Positions 1-64,000 of a DNA stretch of 64,000 nucleotides are shown piece after piece. The notes below the pieces were generated by a model. The model searched no databases. It saw nothing but the letters and a program-made list of their open reading frames with translations, and had not been told where the DNA came from. The stretch is from contig CM032666.1 of NCBI GenBank assembly GCA_019095985.1, positions 63,017,662 through 63,081,661 on the forward strand, written 5' to 3'. The position numbers and the translations under genes are program-made. Every line of letters starts with the position of its first letter. The stretch's first letter is position 1. This DNA is from Streblospio benedicti. Its lineage: Eukaryota > Annelida > Polychaeta > Spionida > Spionidae.

Positions 1-337
1 ATATTTAGCCATGCATTTAAAAAAGACAAAATTGGGTGGAAAAAAATTCAAATTTTGTGTCCAATGAGCATGGCTGTGAACTGTTTTTTTCAAAATAACC
101 CATAGAATGGTTTTAACATCTGTGATAATCCTCAAAAATGCTTATTTATCCAGCCGTTAAACCACCATAACCATCATACACATTACACACAAAAAACAAC
201 CTCCTAGAGCTGTACTCTCCATTCCTGACACACCTAGCCTTCTGAATTCTATGGAAGTGACATTTTTCAAAACCCATCCCCACCAGTACCACCATTTTTA
301 TCATTCAACCCTCTAACCACTAGCTAATTTGCTCTAC

Positions 338-57273
<56,936 letters not shown>

Positions 57274-58332
57274 ATGGCGACTATGATAAAACTTTTAGGT
57301 AAAAAAAATGAAATAACTAAAGAACACTATGAAAGGATTAATGATGCAGAGTCACATCGTGCAGAAGAATTTAAGGCAGCACATTTGGTCCAAGCCTGGT
57401 ATCGAGGCGTGAAAACGAGGACCTATTTAAAGCATTTGCATGCAAGTGCAACTTGTATACAGAAAAGATGGAGAGGCTACAAAGGTCGCGAAAGGGGCAG
57501 AGAAGTGCTAAAGCAGCATGTATTTATTATGAAACTAAATCATTACAACCGATTAGCTACATTGATTCAAAAGTCGTGGCGAGGATATTACACAAGGAAA
57601 TATGTTTTCAACTACTACAGTAGAAAGCGTTACTTGGAAGCGCTACAAATAAAAAATGAAATCATCCGTAATGAGCTGGACAGTTATGCTGAACAGCAGG
57701 AAATGAAAGAGCAGATGAGGGCAGAAAAGTTGAAGAAAGAGAAGGAAGACATTTGGGCTAGGAAAAACCATTACTTGCTAAGTACTCAACAAATTCCTGG
57801 TATTTATAATTCGCCATATCGTTATCACCCTGATATCAGAGAATATCATCTTCGTGATCACAAACCCACCGCAGAAGATGAGCCCAAAAAGAAAAGCAAA
57901 GTAGTATTCGATCCACCATGGAAAAGCTATGATCTTCCCAGATTGTCACCTTTGCCACCACTTGAGCCAAAGCCTCAAGGACCCTTCCGTCAGCCAAGCG
58001 AAGTACAGAAACAACGATATAAACCATTCCAGCCTTCCTTACGTGTGGCCACGAATTATTACTCACTAGATGAAGCACAGTTACAAATGAAAGCAGAAGA
58101 ATTTATTACAAGGTTAAATGACAATACATTTTTGCCATGCACAAAAGTAACGAAAGAGTATGATCCATTATTGCACACAAGATCAGGCTATGGACATTTG
58201 CCATACGGTAACAAGTATTTCAGAGAGGAATTCAGAGATAAGTTTATTGCACCCAACAATTTCAAATCTGTAGTACCACCTATTCCAATTTTGGAAAAAT
58301 TGAATGACACGTACAGCCAAGGACAAGTGTAA
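57274..58332 (+). CDS. SPATA17: SPATA17, IQ-motif cilia/sperm-associated protein, single exon
   Basis: The reading frame is uninterrupted, 352 residues from the preferred start; an upstream in-frame ATG at 57235 would add 13. I chose 57274 because it has a strong context (AAAATGG) and a MAT start like the vertebrate protein. Three IQ calmodulin-binding motifs lie at about residues 36-55, 59-78 and 94-113 (for example IQKRWRGYKGRE and IQKSWRGYYTRKYVFNYY). A charged helical stretch follows, then the family signature HYLLSTQQIPGIYNSPYR at about 156-173 and QGPFRQPSEVQKQRYKPFQP further on. Length equals the human protein (about 360). SPATA17 is linked to sperm flagella and motile cilia. In human it has many exons, so absence of introns here is unusual. 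A polyadenylation signal (AATAAA, 58888-58893) follows. Confidence 0.95.
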   Translation: MATMIKLLGKKNEITKEHYERINDAESHRAEEFKAAHLVQAWYRGVKTRTYLKHLHASATCIQKRWRGYKGRERGREVLKQHVFIMKLNHYNRLATLIQKSWRGYYTRKYVFNYYSRKRYLEALQIKNEIIRNELDSYAEQQEMKEQMRAEKLKKEKEDIWARKNHYLLSTQQIPGIYNSPYRYHPDIREYHLRDHKPTAEDEPKKKSKVVFDPPWKSYDLPRLSPLPPLEPKPQGPFRQPSEVQKQRYKPFQPSLRVATNYYSLDEAQLQMKAEEFITRLNDNTFLPCTKVTKEYDPLLHTRSGYGHLPYGNKYFREEFRDKFIAPNNFKSVVPPIPILEKLNDTYSQGQV

Positions 58333-58887
58333 AACTAGTATTTTAAACAAAAACTGGCCCAGAATTCATTTGAAAAGTGTATAACATAGATCAATGTTGA
58401 TAAAATTTGTACAGCTGTTGCTTTATGTTATAATCTGTTTAGATGTTTTGACTGGTAATTTGCTGATTATCTTGAACGGTGTATTTCAATTATTCTGATC
58501 AAATCAGCATTTCCTGAATGTGTCGCATTCGAAATGCTGAATGCTTAGTGCTGAACAGATCTAATATTATTTATTCCTGTATATTTTATCTGTGATATAA
58601 TAATCGTATATATGTGCATAGTGTTAATTTTCTAATGTGGTTTATGCGTCCATATAATTTTCATTTGGTGGAGGAAACACAATTGTATTATAATTTGTAA
58701 TTTCATTGTGTCGTTAAGATAACATTTTGAACCAACATGTTGAACCTCATGGTTGATTGTGTGTAAACAATGCAAGTGTTAAAGCACCGCGTTTAAGTAG
58801 TGTTGCGAGGAAAATGCCTTGAGGGTGGGAAAGGTGTGAGCAATAATATATCTGATAGGGGAATGACATCAGGTTATAGCTTCCAAA

Positions 58888-58893
58888 AATAAA
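58888..58893 (+). terminator. Candidate SPATA17 polyadenylation signal
   Basis: A perfect AATAAA lies about 556 bases after the SPATA17 stop, followed within 40 bases by GT/T-rich sequence (cttgtgtatgttttg). It is the first canonical hexamer I noticed downstream; other A/T-rich candidates follow. Confidence 0.4.
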
Positions 58894-59472
58894 ACTTGTG
58901 TATGTTTTGCCTGGATTAAATTTAATGTTATTATCTATTAACAGTCATGAGTAATGGCTTTATATTATTGAACTTTATTATATTTGGATTTTATAGAAAA
59001 AATACATATATATGTGTATACAAAGTTATTGATTTTTGTTGTTATTTTTTGGCTTATTGATGTGCAGTAGTTTGTAAACAGACACAGTAACTACAATAAT
59101 CATTTATTTAAATCAATAACAAAGTAACATTTTAAAACTAATTTTGTGTTTAAATTTATGTTATGGATTTGATTAAATCTAATTTTAAAACACAGATATC
59201 ATTTGTTATCCAAAATCTGTAGAAAATTCAGGTCTAAAAAGAAATAATACTGTTATATGTTAAGTCTCATTGACAAATGACAGAACATTCTCAACAATAT
59301 ATATTCTGAATTTGAAATAAAATGAATACATCATTCAACAAAAAACAATACTTGACTGCAGAAAATGTACTCTTAATTTTCCATTACATATAATTTACTG
59401 ATACCAATCTTTATCATTCTTTTTCATGTAATTTCATTGGCTATCATGATCCAGAAGTATCCGATAACCCGG

Positions 59473-59491
59473 AGAGGGTTATCAACCCTCT
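59473..59491. repeat. Short perfect hairpin AGAGGGTT-atc-AACCCTCT
   Basis: Eight-base perfect arms with a three-base loop, within a longer GATAACCC/GGGTTATC symmetric context. It lies 1.1 kb past SPATA17. Function unknown; it may be a transposon remnant. Confidence 0.5.
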
Positions 59492-59592
59492 TCGAAGATG
59501 GGTGATACCATGGTTATCATGCTTGTACTCAGCCGAACTACTTTTTAACATTTTTTAAAACAGTGTAATCGTTTAGAAAAGAATGATAAATA

Positions 59593-59735
59593 CAAAACCG
59601 GGTTCGTTGTGCAACATTAATTATTTTATCAGGATTCGTTCTTGTGGCGCATCAGGCTCACCCTTAGACTCGCTGTGATACATCCAAAGAACTCACCTGA
59701 TAAAATAGCCTATATTATGAACTCACCCGGTTTTG
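59593..59735. mobile_element. Short inverted-repeat element between SPATA17 and the PGAP2-like gene
   Basis: CAAAACCGGG at the left pairs with CCCGGTTTTG at the right; TATTTTATCAGG is paired further in with CCTGATAAAATA. About 143 bases, not coding. Confidence 0.65.
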
Positions 59736-62700
59736 TTTAAATGAATACCGGTATATAGCGCAATGTAAACCAGTTATGTGATTTGACTTATCTCTAAAAA
59801 AGAAAATATTCAATTTGAATTTTGTCTCGGTCTAATTTTCAATAATTATTTAACGTTATTTTGAATTGGAAAATGTTCTAATTTTAAATAAATCGCAAGA
59901 ATGCTACTCGATCAACTGTATAACAATTGGTATTTTGAGATCATAATGTTCCAAATTTCATTTTCAGAAAAAGTTGCCACTGTAAATTTAAAAGATTAAG
60001 TCCAAATAACCTAAAATATTTAACACAAACAACATTGTACAAAACTTAACAAATATATACTATATATCACTAGTATTATACAAATATATAGATGGACATT
60101 TGTGGAATTAAAACGCACTTTGAGCTCTGCAAATAATACTTTTTACGAACAGTGACGTCATTTCAAATTAGAGTATTATTACACCTTTTAGATTTGTCAA
60201 ACAAAAACAAACCTAACAATGTCCTCACGACCTTCATCAATGGACCGATTTCGTGCATGTGCTTTTGAACAGCTAACATGATCCTCAATACTGCTCCCAA
60301 TACCAGAAAACATCTTAAATATGTAGAGTATGTCACTTAACAATGCAAAAAGAGCATTTGAAATGTAGCAATTCAGGTAAAGGGACTGGCTCATTTACAA
60401 TTTTATGGTCATATAGTAAAGATTTTAACATGGCAGATGAGTGAAATTAGTCCATAACAATATGCTATAAAAATGGTGCATGTGCACTTTAGTCTTTTGT
60501 GACATTTCAACGACAAAGCTTTAAAATAAAGTATTATAATCTTCATTTCATCATGCCATGAAGACAATGAGATAAAACCATATCAAAAAGAACCAATTCA
60601 ATTGTTGAACAAGAAAAAACATTTGGAAAGAGGGAAGTAAGTTAATGCATCATAATGATATGTTCATGCATCATAATGACTATTCAAAATTACCTTAGCA
60701 GCAAAATGGCAAATAAAGGAAAGTTCAAAACACCAATAGCCAAAACTACCGGTATATTATGCTAACTTCTGTCAACCACATACCACATAATTAATTCAAT
60801 TACCGGTAGTTTCTTGAGACAAAAATAATCACATCAACTTCAATTTGACTTGGTGAGGATTTTAGATTTGTATAATATAGATGCTAATTATAAATATAGC
60901 CTATGTAAAAAATTTCCTACTACTGTATAATACATGTACATGATATATTGGACTCATGACTAAGGCAAGCACATGCAAAACTTGGAAATATTTCCATTTC
61001 GTTTTCAATGCTAAAATGGTGGGAAATCTATCACTATCAATATCCAAAGCAAGCTTCTTCATTAAAAATACCATTAAAATCAACTATTATAATAACAGAT
61101 ATATCATTGGATGTTAACATCATAATAAGACGCAAAAGTAAATATATTTTCCAACAGATATTTTCTTATAAAATAGGTGACTTCTTAAAATAAAACACAA
61201 TCTTTGTGCTAGAGAGTTCTTAAAAATGAGAAACTGTCAATGGCACTTTCGCAAAGTATGAATGTTTAAGCAAGGCTACAATGGTATCACAAAACTGCAG
61301 GAATTACTATTATCTAGTACATACACAACAGCTTACTACAAAACACAGAACAGTGAAGTCCTTACATACTGGCTACACATATTTATGGCAAACTTCAAGA
61401 TAACAAAGTTCAAACTGCATGTGACTAAGATCAACAAGTATAAGAATTTGGACATTCAGTTCAGTTCATAAAAATTCAGAACACTTTAAGTTGGGCGGAA
61501 AAGTGAGATTATTTCCAATGATGGCGAGAAAAAAAAAAGAAAATATATTGACGATCATTGGCAGAGTAATTACATTTTTGTCAGTGTGAAAACATCCAAA
61601 GCCCAATGCTACCTCCATGCATACATGTATTAATAAACTGAATTTAACATCCCTGTTGCTATCATTTTTCTTACCATGCAATAAATAATCCAAAATCACC
61701 CAATTTAAATTACAACTATATTTTGAAAAAGGTTTTTGAACTCAATAGGTATCAATCATTATAGATCAGCATACTACTATTTTATGGTAAGAAACATAAT
61801 AACAAGTTTTTAAGTATTAACCGTACGATTTGTTTTGATGTGTTTATACTCAGATTGCCATTTATTACAACAAAAAACATTTTATAAGCTATATCCAAAT
61901 TCATATGTACAGTCAGTGAACTAATTATCATGACACAAATACAATAGAAATTGTACTGAAGAAAATGACTGCGACAAGCCTGAAATTCTGAAACTTCTTG
62001 AGATTTGCATCAAGTTTCAATACAGAATAATATATTTTAGATTTCAATAACATCCTTGTAGGAATTTTTATCTCGATAATCCTGTTTTTCAAACATCATA
62101 TTCTTTTAATGTTTCTCATTCTCCATCAATAGATACATGAATTTTTGTCTGTATACGGACATCTTACATTTTCACTTTACAAACATTAAAGTTCACATAT
62201 CCACATACAGTTGTTTTATATTCAAATTAATATTTGCAAATTAATTTGCCAGACAATAATTGCAACTATTTTCATTTTCATTATGCTGCAATTTCTAATA
62301 TTTGTAAATTTTATATCCTAAATATTGAAACACACAATTTGCAAATTTCACCTACATATTATAATTTTGATCAAACAGCAAATAATACACTTCAAATTGT
62401 GCATTTAAAAAAATAAATCATGGCAGATCCTCTATAAATATTAACACAAAAATTAATATTCAACCTAAAATCTTAGGCAAACATAAATCTTAATACTTTC
62501 ATTTGCATTTATTCCAGTAATCTTCTTTGTGACTCTCAAAATTCTTTTTTTTTAATATCAAAGAAAACAGAATGTTTAATGATAAAATATTGGTAATTTT
62601 TGTTTATATTTTGTTAATGTTCACAACACCTAATCCACGACTCTTTCGCTTGGTAATGCAAGGTTTTTATTTGTTCCAATGTTCCTGTCCCAAAGTTTTT

Positions 62701-62794
62701 ATTGCACTAATACATTTTTTTAAACTGATGTTCATTGCAAGTTTGCAACTGTTGAGATATCATGTGCCAATAAATAGCAGTGAGTAAAAACATT

Positions 62795-62800
<6 letters not shown>

Positions 62801-62826
<26 letters not shown>
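62801..62826. repeat. Poly-T run (26 bases) in the 3' UTR of the PGAP2-like gene
   Basis: There are 26 consecutive T on the plus strand, read as poly-A on the minus strand, starting about 42 bases after the stop codon of the PGAP2-like gene. Confidence 0.9.
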
Positions 62827-62867
62827 GCTTATTTATAATTGGCTATTCCACTTTTTCTCTTGAATTT

Positions 62868-62994
62868 TCACCTGTTGCAAGTTTTTTGCTCATTATGCTC
62901 GTTATTAGGACCAGCCAGAGTGTCCACACAGTCACCCGCATTTTCAATTGGTTTCACCGTTCCATTTTCAGTAAGAAGTGGGAAACCACAATAC
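62868..62994 (-). CDS. PGAP2/FRAG1-family protein, last coding exon
   Basis: After a TTTGCAG acceptor the frame carried over from the previous exon (TG|G) reads YCGFPLLTENGTVKPIENAG, DCVDTLAGPNNEHNEQKTCN, R, then TGA at 62870-62868. This hydrophilic C-terminal tail is poorly conserved in the family, so the call rests on phase match, splice site and stop. The gene converges on SPATA17. Confidence 0.7.
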
Positions 62995-63705
62995 CTGCAA
63001 ATGACAAACAATTTATGAATGATGCTGTTTAATTCTTTCTTTCCAAAATAATTTTCAAAGGTTTTCTACTTATTAAGATAACAGGCCTCAAAGAAAAACC
63101 CTAGATATTGGTATACTTTGCTGCTCAAGTTTCAACATTTGAAAACAAATTGGACATTGGTATCAACAGTGTAAAGGAGGAAAAATATTCTAACGATCTA
63201 ATATGATTAGACATTAGTGTTCACCAATATGGACTCAACCTATGTCCAATTATTGCTTTCACAATAGTGCGGTTTTTCTCTATTTTGTTAACTTGCCATT
63301 TCGCTAAACCCACAACAGTCAAATGAAATAATACGTATATTTTTATTTTACGTTTTATGGAATAAAGTGCCAACAGCATAGTTAATGTACAACTCACTGA
63401 AAGATTCAGGTTTTAGGGAAAAGGGGGAGGGGACCCCACAAGGATTTCAGGGGTTTCGCAAAGGCTCGCAAACATGCCAAACACCCCAAATGAAAGTGAA
63501 ATTTTGTGTTATGCACAATGCACAAAACACATCATATTCACATCTATCAAAGCATATTTATTTGTTCAGCCACTGAGCATGACCTTCAACACGCTAATGT
63601 TTGTCATTGCTATAATCTTACACAAGCAAAAGTTGACCTATTGGCAAATTGCAAGTTTGCGGTTTAAACCCATGACGATCTAAACTAATATATCAAACAT
63701 CATAC
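62995..63705. other. Last intron of the PGAP2-like gene
   Basis: AT-rich, with GT-AG borders on the minus strand and no recognisable feature inside. Confidence 0.6.
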
Positions 63706-63879
63706 CAGCTTAATCCCCTAAAGTCCATTTCTGCTGTGTAGTGGAAGCCAATGTTTGTGAAAGCAATGCCGTATTCGCATACAGAGAACCAGGAGAAAGC
63801 GTTGGGCTCACACAGCATGCGATGGCGCAGAAAGAAGTAAACGAGACCTGCTGTGAATCCCATGATCAACACGAAGTAC
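63706..63879 (-). CDS. PGAP2/FRAG1-family membrane protein, penultimate exon
   Basis: The 174-base exon, with an ATTGTAG acceptor and a GTATGA donor, encodes YFVLIMGFTAGLVYFFLRHR, MLCEPNAFSWFSVCEYGIAF and TNIGFHYTAEMDFRGLSW. Two hydrophobic segments flank a Cys-Glu pair. The pattern CE...F..CEY....TN..FH.TA..DF matches the C-terminal part of PGAP2, which acts in GPI-anchor lipid remodelling in the Golgi. Another member of the FRAG1/DRAM/Sfk1 superfamily is the main alternative. Upstream exons lie beyond the right edge. Confidence 0.75.
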
Positions 63880-64000
63880 CTACAATGAAATTCACACAGT
63901 TAACACATTTGCGGTTATAACATTCTTCAGATTTCTGTAGTTTGGTTTTGTGTGATGCATTTTGTATATCGTTATAACATAACATAATTTATTCCAGAAT

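Larger units (their letters stand above)
58894..62800. other. Convergent intergenic region and 3' flanks
   Basis: Strongly AT-rich sequence between the 3' ends of SPATA17 and the PGAP2-like gene. It holds the small elements at 59473-59491 and 59593-59735 and one minor open segment near 60228-60314; otherwise nothing recognisable. Confidence 0.5.

Overview
The window is a piece of an animal (metazoan) nuclear genome: long AT-rich introns, GT-AG splice sites, many short non-autonomous DNA transposons and two 100-base scaffold gaps. Nothing in it fixes the species. The protein sequences and repeat landscape fit a non-vertebrate animal (for example an invertebrate deuterostome, mollusc or cnidarian), but this is an inference.

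Most of the window (338 to 56891, minus strand) is one gene, the cell-polarity scaffold Scribble (SCRIB). I could place 24 consecutive coding exons whose splice phases agree from start codon to left edge, except for one extra base in exon 5. They encode the N-terminal leucine-rich repeats (exons 1-10), the LAP-specific region (exons 11-13), a His/Ser/acidic linker (exons 14-18), PDZ1 (exons 19-21) and PDZ2 (exons 22-24). PDZ3, PDZ4 and the C-terminus lie beyond the left edge. Exon 24 carries an in-frame TGA 17 codons before its end, although the sequence after it still reads into the conserved lead-in to PDZ3.

Head-to-head with SCRIB, on the plus strand at 57274-58332, is an apparently intronless SPATA17 gene (IQ-motif, cilia/sperm-related). 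About 370 bases separate the two start codons and hold a CRE palindrome, an inverted CCAAT box and an X-box-like site, so they probably share a bidirectional promoter. At the right edge, on the minus strand, are the last two coding exons of a PGAP2/FRAG1-family membrane protein; its 3' end converges on SPATA17.

Between about 6.9 and 12.5 kb the assembly seems to hold two versions of the same stretch in tandem around a gap. SCRIB exon 17 appears twice (7073-7195 intact, 9729-9853 with two extra bases), and a tRNA-type SINE with its flank appears twice. Exon 16 is present only once and starts inside sequence shared with the SINE.

The introns carry several transposon families: three piggyBac-type TTAA elements, a TTAA-flanked hairpin, a pogo-like element, and several inverted-repeat MITE families with two copies each. 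A repeated theme is local duplication of exon edges with their splice sites (near exons 11, 12, 18 and 21). Micro-exon 14 may itself have arisen this way. I found no virus-derived element, CRISPR array, tRNA gene or rRNA gene, and no convincing undescribed gene system.
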